Source: Cryptomeria japonica
Lineage: Eukaryota > Streptophyta > Pinopsida > Cupressales > Cupressaceae
Assembly: GCF_030272615.1 (NCBI RefSeq)
Contig: NC_081410.1
Span: 184,997,619 to 185,061,618 of the forward strand
Reading direction: 5' to 3'
Length of the DNA stretch: 64,000 nt
Translations under genes and position numbers: made by a program
Shown: positions 44,643 through 57,241 of the stretch, piece after piece
Layout of the letters: each line of letters opens with the position of its first letter
Numbering within the stretch: position 1 is the first letter of the stretch
The notes under the pieces: generated by a model
What the model was told of the DNA's origin: nothing
The model's input: the letters and a program-made list of their open reading frames with translations, nothing else
The model's database searches: none

Positions 44643-46550
44643 CATAGGTTATAGGGGCACAAATTTTGTTGTCTTTTTCAGACCTTGACTCTATGCCCAA
44701 TGGACTATTTAAGGTTTTTAGTCTTTTTCCCAAGGACGCTTGTCACCCCTCTAAGTCACCAAATTTTTTGACTAAATTCATGTCAACTATTAGCCTTGGA
44801 AAAATCTACTCTGAGACATTTCATTGGCTAGAAACCCTAAGGGTAAACCTCGTTCTAGAGCCCTAAAACCCTAAACTCTAAGTGTTAAGTCTTTTAAGCC
44901 TTTAATTTCTTTTCGAGCTCTATTTTTCTAACTGATCGTAAATTGACTAAGATGATCGAATCACTAAAGGAGCACCGGTTGGAGGGTCACGGTCCATGGA
45001 AGGGCTAGTTTCTTTCTTTCTTGGTCGCTGAATGGCAGGGTCCTTAGTCTTTTCAGCATGACCTTCAAAGCTGACAAAACAAAAAAAGCATCTTGGTATA
45101 AAGCCATGTCTTTTCGAAAGGGTTGAATGGCATAGTGGGTACCCTGCCATCCTACATGATGAATGAATAAATCGAAAGGACTTGTGGGATAGTAGGGTGG
45201 ATAGTAAATGGCATCCATCATCCCATGAGGAAAATCAACATTTGGCATGGGCTGATGGGACATGGGAAAATGCATGCTTCCCCACCATCCCACAAGCGAT
45301 TTCAAGGAACCAAAGTGACCTCATGGGGTAACAAACAACACAAAATGCATGCTTCCCCACCATCCTACAGTGATTTTAAATGAACGAAGGAGCTTGTAGG
45401 GTAACTTATGCATAGAATGATGATGGCATCCCACCATCCCACATCAGAGGATTGGGACCTAGGTGTGATAGCACAAACGTGATGCGATCTCGACCATCCA
45501 ATTTCACTAATGAGGTAGATCAAATGACTTCTGTTGAACTCATTGGAGGGTTTTGTGGCATGATCTGAGGCCTCCATTTGCGCATGATGGGAAGGATCAA
45601 ATGAACCAATTCAAATATCTTGTAGAGAGGTGGTTGTTGACTTGAAGGTTGATAATTGGATAATTGCCTTGTTGATAGCCGAATTGGGTCAAATATGATC
45701 CAATTTCACTCATCTTCTCTCAAGACATTTGTCATAACTCTAGACTTGATGTGCATACCGATTTTGAATGCTACCTACAACTCTTCAATGAATTTTGAAG
45801 GCTTTTTTACTCTTCAAGTGCTTTACAAATGCCTCAAACGTGGGGATTTTGCTTCTTCCCAATAGGGGAAGATATTTTTAGAGGCTTGTGTGCATGCAAC
45901 CATCATATTAGTCAACCTGATCTGATCCCCCCTCTAATATTTTTTGTAACCTATCCTTGGTAGGGTTAGGTTTCTAACTATAGTTCAATCTAAGTTATGC
46001 TTGAAATACAAAGGCAATTTTGTAGCCTATTTTTCAAGATCTTCTCCTTTTTTCTTTTGTAGAAAACTCATGCTTTTTTGTAGCTGTAAAAAAATGCTTT
46101 GTCTTCCACTAATAAAATTGGCCTATCTTGTCTTCTTTCAGTCAAAAGAATTTATATAATGGGTTACCTTGTTGTCTGGGTGCATTCTAATTTGTTTTCC
46201 TTAGAATAGGTGATTGTGTTGATCCCTTTGTAGATGTCATATGTGGACCCAATCGGTTCCTCTTTCCATCTTGCAAGAATTCCAACCTTCACTCATGCAT
46301 AGGGAGCTAATTAGAATAGAAATTTGTGCATCTCTGGGTAGTTTTCTTGATGTTTTGTGCAATCATAGGAGGGGAAGATCAACTTCAATCTAGGTGCAAA
46401 CTTTTTCCCTTTCAAACATTCTTTCTCCATTTTCCCCCTCAGATCAATAGATTAGGATTTATTTTGTGTTGGGTTAGACCAACACCTACAACTAATTAGA
46501 AAGAAATTCAGTATTCTTTGAAGACTCAACCTCACAATATGCAAGGTACC
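44643..46550. other. Decayed non-coding region, probably the 3' region and LTR of element IV
   Basis: It continues IV beyond the CATAG duplication. A possible LTR start TGTTGTC lies near 44668 after ATAGGGGCACAAATT. 44990-45450 holds three or four degenerate copies of a unit of about 70-75 bases built on CCACCATCCYACA and GGGGTAAC; the clearest two start at 45270 and 45339. An AATAAAAT signal lies near 46110. No second LTR copy is available, so identity and end are not fixed. Confidence 0.4.
44990..45450. repeat. Degenerate tandem repeat, unit about 70-75 bp
   Basis: AAAATGCATGCTTCCCC followed by ACCATCCYACA recurs at about 45270 and 45339, and related CCATCCTACATGATGAAT near 45149 and CCCACCATCCCACATC near 45429. 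Typical of a U3 enhancer array, but the host LTR is unproven. Confidence 0.6.
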
Positions 46551-49052
46551 ACACTTGGAGGTTGTTTCAACGTGTCACAAAGTTGATGATCAAGGTTGTT
46601 CATCAAGCGAGCAAACTTTTGAGACAACATTCCCCATATTTGTCTTCAAGTCAAACTCAACCTCCCTATTAGCAAAAAATCTGAGAGATATAGACTAAAT
46701 TTTTGTACCCAAATAATTCTTGATGTTGTTTTCTTCTACCTCAAGTTCAATCCTATTCAGGCAACAAGGAAAGGTATTCCAGATCCTATCTTAGTTTTAA
46801 ATTAGAATAAACTATCGCATACACATAATAGACCAAAAATGAGAATTATTTATTGATATATCAATACATCCAATACATTTATTATATCTCCTTTATATAC
46901 ACCTTATCCATCTCTTCTATATATCTCTTATATATTGTGGTGAATATATCTTCTTTATCTACTTATATCTATAATAGGGTTCATAGCCCTTAGGTGATAT
47001 CCCTAAAGTATAACCTGTTTTATAAAGCTCTTATGACATATCTTTGGTCTAATATTTGTATATTACTTTTTTGGTCAACATCATGCCCATGTGAAAATTT
47101 CTTGTCTTCAAGTCATCTTTCCTATGGAAGAATACCCTTGTCTATAGTCTAGAGGGATTTAAAGTTATCATCCCATTGCTTCTTTGTCATTTGTAGTTGA
47201 TTGATTGATGTGTATGTGCAATTGAATGAGCTAACTTTCTACTTTTGAAAGTGAGTTTGGAATTTGCATATTTTTGAGAAAATTCTAGGTGTCCTTAATA
47301 ATGCTAGTAATGTGTGCTAACTAGAGATTGACAAATTTCTTCAATTGTCTGAACTTTCTCTAAGATTTATCCTTTTTCTCCTAGGCTTGCTAATATTGAT
47401 CGTGTATGACTTTTTTTGTACCCCTTTTTGTTTTGTCCTTGTCCTTAGGGCATCATATTATAGTTCTTTCTGAAGGAAACTCACCTCAAAGTGATCTATT
47501 TGAGTTTTAGGGGGCCTAGTAAGGTCGACCATTGTAAACAAAATAGGTACAACTGATTGATTTCTACCACCATCTTTTTATAGTGGCAATCTAAGTCTCT
47601 AGGATAGCTTGAATATGATAGGCTTGCTTCATCTTTATTTTCCTTTTGAAATTCCATTTATACCTCCTATTTTATGCTATCTTTATACAATGTCAGATAT
47701 TTAAATAGTTCATCAACCAACAACCTAATTTGTGTTGGAGCTAGGTAGGATGGGTTCTTTTCAAGTATGGATATTTCTCTAGAATTTTCTTAATGAGTTC
47801 TGTCTCTTGATATTTTGTATATGTTCCTTCAAAACATCTTCCTAGGTTGACTAATGAAGGATATAACCTAGTTGAAACTTATGTACAAGAGAATTGTTTT
47901 TTATGTCTACTTGATTGACAATCACCAAAACCCTAAAGTAGTTGAATAGAGGCCACATATTGTAGTTGTTGTTGTGCTAAAAAAAAATGATATGCTCCAT
48001 TGCAGAGGTTCCAAATGATGATTTTTTGGAGGCTATGGATCTAATGTCTTTTTGGAGAGGGGGGGGGGGAGCTACTACTGTATTAATTTTCTCCTTTGCT
48101 TCTTCCTCACATAGTTGATTATAGGCCTTAGCAATAGCCTCTATTATCTCCATCTATATTTGCTAAATTATCTCTAGCTTGTCTAGCATTAGCATATTAA
48201 TTGTCTATTTTATATAGAGCTTCTTAGTATGCTTATCCTTAAATTCATATAAATTTGGAGGTGTCATGTCTAGGGCTATGCTTTAGCTGGATATCTCTTT
48301 CAAGTTCTCCTCTTCATGTTGAACCTTTTCACTTTGATCCCTTAGGGTGGCTATTATGGTGCCACCAAGATATGGATGAAGTCTTTTAGAGTTTTTGTGC
48401 CATCATATACTAGATTAGGGCCCTTTCTAAAGTATTCTTGTTTTTTAGTGGCATATCTTTATACTTCTCCAATTTTTTGGCAAAGACCTATAGGTCAAAG
48501 AAATCCTAATATAACTAATCTCCATCCACAAGGGGGACGTATTTTTCTTTTTTCTTTGGCGTGGGCACTTCTCCTTCTATGATTCAGACCTCTTCTTCCT
48601 CTCTTTTTGTCTTTGACTTTGGTGGCCTTTGTACTTGTTGTTTATTTATTTTCTTCCTAGTGGTCATATAGAGTATAGCTTTTATTGCTTCTTTTTCTAA
48701 TGGCTCCACCCTTTTTAGTTTAGTGGGTAATCTTCTTTTAATCATCTAGGTCCCTCTAGATTTTGTAGGTGTTGTGAGTGGTGCTTGAGTTTGTCATACC
48801 TCTTTTTAGGGGTATGCCCATTTTTTGTTGGTTCTTCTTGCTCTTTATTAATGGGATTTTCAGTTTTTTTTTTTTGTTTTCCCTTCTTCTTTTCAAATTT
48901 TTTTGTTTCTTTTTCTCCTTGATCAATGAATCAAATAAATCCTTGTCAATATAGTCCTCTTTGCCTCTAGATCTATTGGTAACTTTAGAAGTCCTTATAT
49001 GTAGGAATCAACTTATGCATCTTAAAATTCATATGAAAATGGAGGTATCCAA
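46551..49052. other. Decayed AT-rich region, possibly remains of a Lys/Glu-rich minus-strand ORF
   Basis: No ORF above noise. 47240-47480 and 48400-48950 are T-rich on + and read on - as Lys/Glu/Gln-rich fragments with many stops (for example a GTKTLKDFIHILVAP stretch near 48390-48345). This resembles the coiled-coil tails of the non-pol ORFs here, but homology is not shown. 46860-46990 is a TATATC-rich run and 48058-48069 a poly-G run. Confidence 0.3.
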
Positions 49053-49418
49053 TGTGAGAGCTAAGAATTACAACACCACAGAAGCCCAAATGATCTCTGC
49101 AAGTTGAATAAACCTGTTCCAAGGAGAAGCAAGGAAGCAACAGAGAAAAACCAAAATACACAGGAAATGCTCAAAAAGATGAGAGCTCTGTATTCAGCAA
49201 AAATGTGTAATAGAATAATGACACAAAAGAGAAGTTTCAACCTCTGATAGGTCAAGAAACCCTCAAAGGGAAAACCCTACACTTGCACATAATAATTAAT
49301 AAAAGAATTAATTATTATGCACCTAATGTTAGCTTAAGTGTAAAAGAGATAAAGGGGAACTTAATTAATTAAACAAATGTTGTTTAATTAATCAAGTAAA
49401 GACTCGATTACTCTAACA
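49053..49418 (-). repeat. Element VII 3' LTR
   Basis: 366 bp between TGTGAGAG and CTCTAACA on +, so TGTTAGAG..CTCTCACA in element orientation. The minus-strand tract TTAAGGGGGGGG (49430-49419) abuts it. The target duplication would be TCCAA (49048-49052), with no partner because the 5' end is gone. Confidence 0.75.
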
Positions 49419-49632
49419 CCCCCCCCTTAAGGTAGACTTAGGGTGAAGCTAAAACCTAGAACAACTACTGAAATCAAGAAAGATGGGTCTCGGAAACAAG
49501 GCCTGATCATGTACCCAAATACAATGAAATCTCTATGAAATGGAGAAAAAGGAGAAAACCCAGTGGGAAAAAAAATCCTCTCCAAAAAGAGATAAAAGAA
49601 CATGGTGAAAGAAACAAGAAGGAAGGAAGGCC

Positions 49633-50235
49633 TCATAAAGACCCCCAAAGGAAAACTTCCTTCACCCCAAGCATAGAGCACAAATGAAGATAGCATGATG
49701 ATGCAAAAGGTTTCATGAAGATGTCTGCAACCTGCTCAGCAGTGGGAATGTACTCCAAAATGAGAGAACCATCCTGAATCAACTGGTGGATGAAATGCAT
49801 GTGAAGCTCAATGTGCTTCATCCATTGATTCTCTACCGAGCTGCGAGAAATGTGAATAGCACTTTGATTGTCACACCAAAGCATAGTGGGATTATCAGGA
49901 GGAAAACCAAACTCAGTCATCAATTGTCGAAGCCATAAGATCTCCTGACTGGCGAGCACAGTAGCTCGGTACTCAGCCTCTATAGATGATAATGCATGAG
50001 AAGTCTTCTTCTTGCAAGACCATGTGATAGGACTAGATCCAAGACATAAAACAAAGCCAAAATTACACTTTCAATCATTGACATTACCAGCCCAATCTGA
50101 GTTAGTGTAGCTAACAATGTGAGGTTCCCCTGATGTGTAGTGAATGCCATGAGAAATAGAGCCCCGAATGTACCGCAAAATAGGTTTGGTAGCTTGCCAA
50201 TGACTCTCATGAGGATCATGGGAGAATCAAGAGAC
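49633..50235 (-). pseudogene. Element VII RNase H
   Basis: LASQEILWLRQLMTEFG, LWCDNQSAIHISRSS and EQVADIFMKPF are the standard Ty1/copia RNase H blocks. Stops separate 50237-49980 from 49959-49633 (only a short break in a continuous domain). Confidence 0.85.
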
Positions 50236-50970
50236 AAGGCTAACCAAAAAGGAAAGATTAGGATGAGTGTATGTCAGGTACAACAAATTGCCAACCAACT
50301 GCCTGTAAAGTGTAGAATCTACTGAAGGAGTGGAGCAAGTAGTAATCAAAACAACCCCTAACTGAAAAGGAGTGGGAGAAGGATTGCAATCAAGCATGCC
50401 AAAGCGCTGAAGCATGTCAAGAGCATACTTCTATTGGTAAATGAAGATCCCATTAGAAGACTAAATCACCTGAAGACAAAGAAAATAGTGCTAGAAGACC
50501 GAGATCTATCATCTCGAACTAGTCCATCAAAGCTCGCTGAACATGTTGAATCATAGACGATGAGCTACCTATGAGGAGGTGATCATTAACATATAGCATA
50601 AGAATAAGAATCTCACCCTCAAGATGCTGAATGTACACTGTGTGATCAAAACGACAGCATGTGAAACTAGTGGAGAGCAACAAAGAGTCCATCTTCTCAT
50701 ACCAAGCCCGAGGGGCCTGTTTGAGACCATACAATGAACGCTGAAGTCTGAAAACCAAAGAACTATCCTGCACAAATCCCTAAGGCTTCTCCATATAGAT
50801 TTCCTCCTGTAGGTCTTCATGCAAGAAAGCACTCTTCACATCCATCTGAAGGATAGACCATCCCTTAGAAGTTGCAAGGGATAGTACAAAGCGAATAGAG
50901 TTCATCTTGGTGATAGGGGAAAAAGTCTTGGAGTAATCAATACCCTCAACCTGTGAGAAACCCTTCGCAA
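50236..50970 (-). pseudogene. Element VII reverse transcriptase, main part
   Basis: In minus orientation: [37 protein letters not shown] (catalytic Asp), YGLKQAPRAWYEKMD and LYVNDHLLIG. The YVDD box reads YVND, so one catalytic Asp is lost. The frame is open over 50773-50519, with stops elsewhere (about 50785, 50460). Confidence 0.88.
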
Positions 50971-50975
50971 CAAGA

Positions 50976-52609
50976 TGTTATCATTGATTAAAAATGAGCT
51001 TTTCCTTTCTCATAATTGGCTATGATTTTGAAGTCTTGAGTAAGACGCATTTTCAATTACTTCAGCTCTATGTTAGGTCTTAAGGGTATAGGGTTTTTTG
51101 ATTTTAAATTGCCTAATGTTTGATAAAAACCCTCTAGTTTCTATTCTTTTGTTACTTTATCCACTTAAGTAATGGGTCCTGGGATCGTAGGAAGTGTTCC
51201 CCCTTGTCTTTTGCCTAGGTGGTCCTATGAATTAATCACAAAAAATTATGCCTTATGTGTATTTGTCCTGAAGTTGTCGGGCCCGGTAAGTAGTGTGCAT
51301 CTCATGGATGGATCTATGGCTTTCTCTATTTCACTAGGCGAAGTTGCGCGTGGTTTAAAACCTACAAAAAGGCTTTGTGTTCTAAATGGCAATTTTGGTC
51401 TAGTCTAAAGAGGTCTCATCTTGTCCAAGATCCAATGGCTGGTGTTATTTCGCAGCCTGAACCTGCAAGCAAAATACCTTTCGCGAAATGGTGAAAGCGT
51501 TTGGTGGGACCCTGCATGCAAGGATTTTCTAAGTGACTAAAAGGTGATCAAGTCCCTTTTGATCTGACGGTTCACGTTATTTCACAGGATGAAAATGCTC
51601 GACAGTTATCTTTCGCAAAGTTGCAAAATGACCTGGTATTCCATGTAGACAGTCCAACTAGTCGAGAAGGCGAATAGAGTGGTGGCACACGACATAAGCT
51701 ACAATAGTCAGCAAGTTGAGATTAAAGGCTAAAAGGCAGGTCCCAGAGGTGAGTCAGGTCGCAAGAGGGAGATGACTTGGCAGATACAGGTGTCAAGAAT
51801 TAATTGGAGCCGAGTGCTTTCTCTCAGCAAATGAAAAACTAACATGTTAGCTCTGAAGGTGACTGGATGCCAGGTGTTCAAAGTTGAGTCAGAGGGCCCA
51901 CCCCTCCCGGAGTCTATTCAGCTGGTTAAGCGCTAGGCAACTAGAAAATGATTTGATAGCCCGCGTGATTTTGCAAGGGTAAGATGCTCATGCTTTATAC
52001 CCTACAAAATAGAAAAAGTAAAAGAGGACCATCCATGTGTCATGATAGATGGTAATGTGTCCATGGACATGTGCTTTTAAAAGAAGCCATGGGCCTGCCA
52101 AGGTGGAACCGGTGGTATAAAAGAAAGACACATGACCGACATTGAGTTGAATGCGAAAGGTTTTTCAAAGCTAGTGGTTGAGTGCCACGTGGTAGCACGT
52201 AGCCAAGGTTGTTAGTTAGTGTAACGGCTGATCAAGTTTCTTTTGATCGGACGGTTGGTGCTATTTCACAAGACCAAACTACCTGATGGTTATGCTTCGC
52301 GAAGTTGCAAAAGAGCGAAAGGAAAGAATTGCAGGAACGTTGTGGCCTGTTGGAGCGAAAAATATGAATTCTGCCATGAATTCAATTTTGAAAGGACGAC
52401 TGAAGCATGCGGAATTAATGTTGTAGTTAAGACCTTGGGTACAATATATGATTTCCTATCAACTGGATGAAGGTATCTTTTTAAAGAATTATTGCAAAGG
52501 AGCAGATACAGAGCTATTTTCTTCAGATACAAAGCAAGTCAATTCAGTTGCAGAGAAAATTCCTTCGAGTTAAGAACAGGTTTTCTCGTATTCTTGTGTA
52601 GCAATTTCT
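50976..52609 (+). other. Element VI 5' non-coding region with three or four dispersed repeats and a TATA box
   Basis: A unit of about 90-100 bases built on GATCAAG..TTTTGATC.GACGGTT, TATTTCACAG and TTCGC(G/A)AAGTTGCAAAA occurs at about 51544-51640 and 52225-52325, with a more diverged copy at 51411-51500 and a partial one near 51326-51360. GGTATAAAAGAAAG (TATAAAAG at 52116-52123) is a good TATA box. Arrangement resembles U3 enhancers plus promoter. Confidence 0.6.
52116..52123 (+). promoter_or_regulatory. TATA box of element VI
   Basis: TATAAAAG in the context GGTGGTATAAAAGAAAGACAC. A start about 30 bases downstream would give a leader of roughly 0.5 kb before the ORF. Confidence 0.5.
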
Positions 52610-55600
52610 ATGTGGTGTGTTTTAGATAAGATATTGATTTGTCAACAGAATTATTTAGGGGTAGTATTCATTTCTTATGTTTTAAAATGGCACCTAAGAG
52701 AGAATTTCTTGGGAAAGTCAATTATCCGGAAAGAGCTCATGTTGTCAACTAACCAGGCATCGAAAGCAAAAGAATTGGTGCCTAGAGCTCCCCATTTGAA
52801 AGTAGGAGATGGACTGTATGACAAGGGTAACTGGTTGAGAGACCCACAAGTTGGATTGTCTAGGTTGGGGTTATTTAAGGTTGGATTTGGAATGAGAAAT
52901 TCTCTGGCCTTGCAAAACAGTGTTTGGGAGTTAGATGCTGGGAAGTTGGTAGTCCTAGGGGTATTTATGGATATGGATTTGTTGACCCAAATTGCACTTA
53001 ACTATGATCCAGTCACAAGAAGCATTCGGGACATAAATGGAAAAGCCCTTATTGAGATTAATACTAAAGAATTCAGAATTGCTTTTGGGCTCAATGAGTT
53101 TACAAATTTTCTGGAACCCATAAATTTCAAATCATTAGCTCAAATTTATAGTGCACAAAGGAGTCATCTTAGGAATGGGCCTCTCAAGGAATTTTTTGTG
53201 AAGATAGGTGGGTTGACGGTTGTAGGACCCAACACAGAAGAGCCTTTTTCATTGAGTATGTTCACCCTTAGGGCTAAGGGAATGTATTGGGCACTTTGCC
53301 AAGTTTTGGGAGAAGATGCTGAAGCGAATATGCCCAATCACTACTTGTTAATGATTGCTTAGATTTTGAATCCTTCTCTTACAGTAACATTTGATTATGC
53401 TTCTTTCATTGTTGATGCTATCCATGGAGGGTTAATAGGAATAAAGAATGGAAAGGTGGATAGGCCTTTCGGATGGTACTCACTTCTGATGCATCTATTT
53501 CTTTTCAAAGGTGGTGATTACTTTGCTAGTGGATTGGACCTTGTCAAAGAGAAAGAAGGAGAAAAGATGCCAGTACAACTATGGAGTACTGTGTTGTCCT
53601 GGGATAGAGAGGATGCCAGTTTCTTGAAGTTTGACAAATACTTTGCATCCAAGATCAGGACTCTCCTCTGCTCCGAGAACCCAAGAATCCCCTAGGTTCT
53701 TTTGGAATTCATAAGACCAAAAGAATTTGCAGAGAACATAAACATTGTTCATAATTGGGGTGATATTTATCTGTACCCAGTCTCAACAATTTTTAGAGTT
53801 TTTGGTTTTAGAGGCACCCCATTCTTGTTACCCTATCAGGTCCCTCTCAAAGTGGGAATTGCAGAGATCCTTAGACAAATTGGTGGTGTACAAGAGGCAA
53901 AATTGATAGGTAGGGGTAAAGGGACTATTTTCCCTACAATTACCATAGCCCACCAATTTGTAATAACAAAAGGAGGTTGGAATTGCTTGGAGGATTTTCT
54001 CAAGCCTTATCATTTGTCTACTGCAATATCCAGGTGTGCTGATCCAAAAGATTTCTTCAACGACATGTTTAGAAAGAGAGCAGCATGTAGAGGTAGGCCC
54101 CATCAATTTTAGTTTCCTGAAGACCTCATCAAAAATGAGTTTGATCTAGATGAGCAGGAGCTAAGGAAGGAGAAATGGGTGGCTTATAAGAAAGCCTTGG
54201 ATTTTGTGCATCAGTTTGATGCCAGCTATGACCCATTGTCTAGCCTTTTCCCTCTGGAGGAGAAAATAAAGTTTTTAATTGTTTGCTCTAAGGATGTGAT
54301 GCAGACCCTGAAGGAGAAGAGAGAAGCTGTGATTAAAGGCAAACCTGAAAAGGCAAGAGTGGTCCTAAGTAGGTCATCTTCCAGCAAAGTAATCCCTTCT
54401 GGTGATTATACACTACACAAGGAATCTAGTTACAGTGTGCTGATGCCTACAATAGTGGAGCCCTTTACCTCTAAAGGAAAGAGGAAGATACAAGATGTCA
54501 TTGACGTCCAAGAGAGACCAAAGAAGCAGAGGGTAGGGAAAGAAGTACGATCAGATGCACCTTTGTATTCTCCATCCCAATCCCCTATCTACATAGGAGA
54601 TGAGCAGGCAACAGTTGAGCAACTTCTACAATTAGGCAGTCTAGGAGAAATTGCCTATACATATGATGAAGTAGAGGAGGGTATGCTAGAAGAACCCCTT
54701 GCTGTTGAAATGGACATTACCACCACTGAACTCAAAGGCTAGGAATGGGATCCTGAGATAAAGCAGGAAAGTAATGTCTTCTTGGCTGACAACAATTTTG
54801 TCACATCAGGAGCATTTATGCAATTTATATGGAAACAGAACATAGATAGGTATAATGCTAGATGTGAAAAGAGAAAAGGTGAACAGCCTAATAAAGATCT
54901 AGCCCTGGTAGAGGAGGAAATAAAGCAAGAGATGATGGAAGAATTCAAGACCATCACCCCTGAGCAAGGGAGAGATATGGTGGCACAAGCTAGAATGCTT
55001 ATTCTACCTGAATGGGATATAGCAAATGGCTTGGTACTAGACGCAGTGTGAAAGGAGACCAAACCCATGGAGGGAATTACTTTCAGTATGGATAATGCTG
55101 CACTTGTCATGTGGTCTCTCAAGAGAAATGAGAGTAAGAAAAGCAAAGATACCCCAGGGTCAAGTTACCTTGGTGGAATGATGGTGAAGAGAGTGCAGAA
55201 TACAACGGTGGTGGAAGCTGCTAGCACTATGCTAGAGACTGCAAAATTTTGTGTTGCAGTAGCAGAAAAGGAAGCCAAGGAAAAAGAGATCCTCCAAGTC
55301 AAGTTGGAGACAATTTTGAAGGCCTATAACAGTGCTAACGAGGAGGTAAGAGGTAAGGATAGCATTATGGCTAAGCTGCAGAGCCAGTTGACTGGACAAC
55401 ACCATCAAGGTGAGTCTTCAACACTCATGATCTCCTCTTCTCCTGCAAGACCTCCACCTACTAGCCCTATAATTGAGTTTCCACCATCTCCAACACCCTC
55501 TAGCTCTCAAATGATTGAGATTACTCCTCAAGAATTAGAAAATCTAAAACAAGCTCAGGCCTTATATGCAAAGAAGTACGAGGAGAGAGTAAGAGCTACA

Positions 55601-56302
55601 ATTTCTAGTTTTGCAGATACAATGAATGCCTCATTGCTATATAATAACATAGGCAAGATTTTGGATATGAGGAATGAGCTAAATGGGGATAAGGCCATTT
55701 TGGCACCCATTCTTGACAAGTGGAAGCCCAAAGAGCAGGACTTGGAAGCTATTTGTGCATCATATGATGAAGCTGGGGCTGATCCTATCACTAAATCCAC
55801 TTGTGACATCGCCAAGGATCTAGTAAAGCTGGCAGGAGAGGTAGACAATGCTGACAGGAAGATCAACCTATATAGAAAGGAATACACTGATCAGGTTTTT
55901 GAATTGATTCCAGGAGTTTTTGCTAGCCCAAATCAACTAAAGGACAAACAAGTATAGCTTAAAGAATTAGAGGCCAAATTGTCAGCCAGAGTAAAAGGAA
56001 TTGTTGATTTAGATGATGCTTTCTTTTTTGTTGTGACAATTCAGGAGATAGAAAGACTTAAATCTCATTATGCTTTCCTCAATTCAGAGGTTAACAAGAT
56101 GAGGAATTCTTGGAAAAGGCTGACCAAGGCTAAAACAAAGGTGATTAATTTCACGTGGCCAACTGATGATGTGTACAAAGAATGGATAACAAAATATGCT
56201 ATCCAGGAAGTAGAGTGGTTAGAGGGCACTCCGGAATAGTTGGAAGAGGTTACAACCGGACAGCAAGTTGAAGAAGTTGTAGAAATTGAAAAGGACTTGT
56301 AG
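52610..56302 (+). pseudogene. Element VI long non-pol ORF (about 1,200 codons), broken by in-frame stops
   Basis: One frame stays open in register for 3.6 kb, interrupted only by stops at about 53360, 53693, 54110, 54740, 55049, 55955 and 56237; six of the seven are TAG and the other is TGA. The start is unclear: an ATG at 52687 lies in another frame. The N-terminal 350 residues form a globular region with SVWELDAGKLVVLGVFMD, KALIEINTKEFRIAFGLNEF and FGWYSLLMHLFLFKGGDYF; the middle has RPKKQRVGKEVRSD (basic) and acidic stretches. A Pro/Ser segment (PPPTSPIIEFPPSPTPSSS, about 55450-55510) precedes a long coiled-coil C-terminus with YKEWITKYAIQEVEWL. No pol motif. The first region resembles block 1 of ORF2 in A and V only in outline. 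Function unknown. Confidence 0.72.
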
Positions 56303-57241
56303 CTATTTTGTAAAAGGCTTTGTAACCTCTTTTGGAAAAGAAATGATTGTAACTAATTCTCCTTGGAAAGTCCAAATCTTTGTGCATCCATGTTGTTATA
56401 AATAGATACCAGGACTATGTAAAAAATGATCGCAAAGAATTGTAAGAAAACACTGCAGAAATTCATATCTGAGCTTTTCTAAGTGTAATGGAGAAAATTC
56501 CAAAGTTTTGTAGTACTTTCTTGAAGAATATATCAATATACAGACCATTGGCTTTTGAGTAAACTTTGTGTCGTCTTCAAGTGTGTGTGCAATTTGTTTA
56601 CTATTTTCATTCTAAATAATCTAGGGTTATTTTGTTTGAATGGGGTTGCAAGGCAATTTTCAGTAGATGTGTTTGCTAGCTTTTTTCTTTAGGAGGGAAA
56701 TTAAAGATGCGGGGATCACTCCTACCAGTAAATTCTTTGTAGGGAATTTTGAATCTAGATGATCATAGTTTAATTTGATATGCATAATTTCTTATAAGTG
56801 TTAGGCATGTATAAGGATTAACAAAAGCCGAGAGAATGGGACGTGTAAAGATATTTTGTTTGGGGAGTATTGTTTGAATTTAGATGACTCTGTGACCTTG
56901 GATAAGGCACTGGTATTGATTGAAGTTGTCTATTACATGTTTTGTTGGTCACAATACTGAATATGAGTATAATTTTCATTCCTTTGTTTCAGTTAGTTTC
57001 AAGGTGAATAGATCCACTAGTTTTCTAGACTGGTTTGCTGTGGATTTATCTTTTGAAAGTGTGAATCCAGTTCACAAAGGTATACCTACTTGGACTATGA
57101 ATAATTCTGAAGTGTAGAGGGTTAAATCAAACCTTGTCATATGTTGTCCTAAGAATTTCCTTCCCCTTAACATTCCTCTTGCACAAAGTTTACTCATTTT
57201 ATTATAAGGATGTTGAAGTGAGTCAGATTTTGAGGACAACA
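56303..57241 (+). other. Element VI 3' region
   Basis: Non-coding. TATAAATAG lies at about 56396, followed by AT-rich sequence to the end GGACAACA. If the element has LTRs, this should contain the 3' one; I see no clear match to 50976-52609. Confidence 0.45.

Larger units (their letters stand above)
50976..57241 (+). mobile_element. Element VI: 6.3-kb insertion with one long non-pol ORF; LTRs not recognised
   Basis: Exactly bounded by CAAGA (50971-50975, 57242-57246) inside the copia RT. Ends TGTTATC and GGACAACA form a 7-base imperfect inverted repeat (TGTTRTC), as LTR ends do. It contains a 1.6-kb non-coding 5' region with dispersed repeats and a TATA box (52116-52123), an ORF of about 1,200 codons (52610-56302) and about 940 bases of 3' sequence. 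I could not find the 5' region repeated at the 3' end, so it is either an LTR element with unlike or very diverged ends, a recombinant, or a DNA transposon. Confidence 0.7.

Noticed and set aside
45656-45865. Short plus-strand ORFs between 44643 and 49052 as host genes
   Set aside because: Isolated, under 115 codons, no recognisable domain, in repeat-rich decayed sequence.
50976-52609. A full LTR of element VI, partner expected in 56303-57241
   Set aside because: Only short words are shared (TATA-like boxes, GAGAAAATTCC); similarity is too weak by eye to call a direct repeat.
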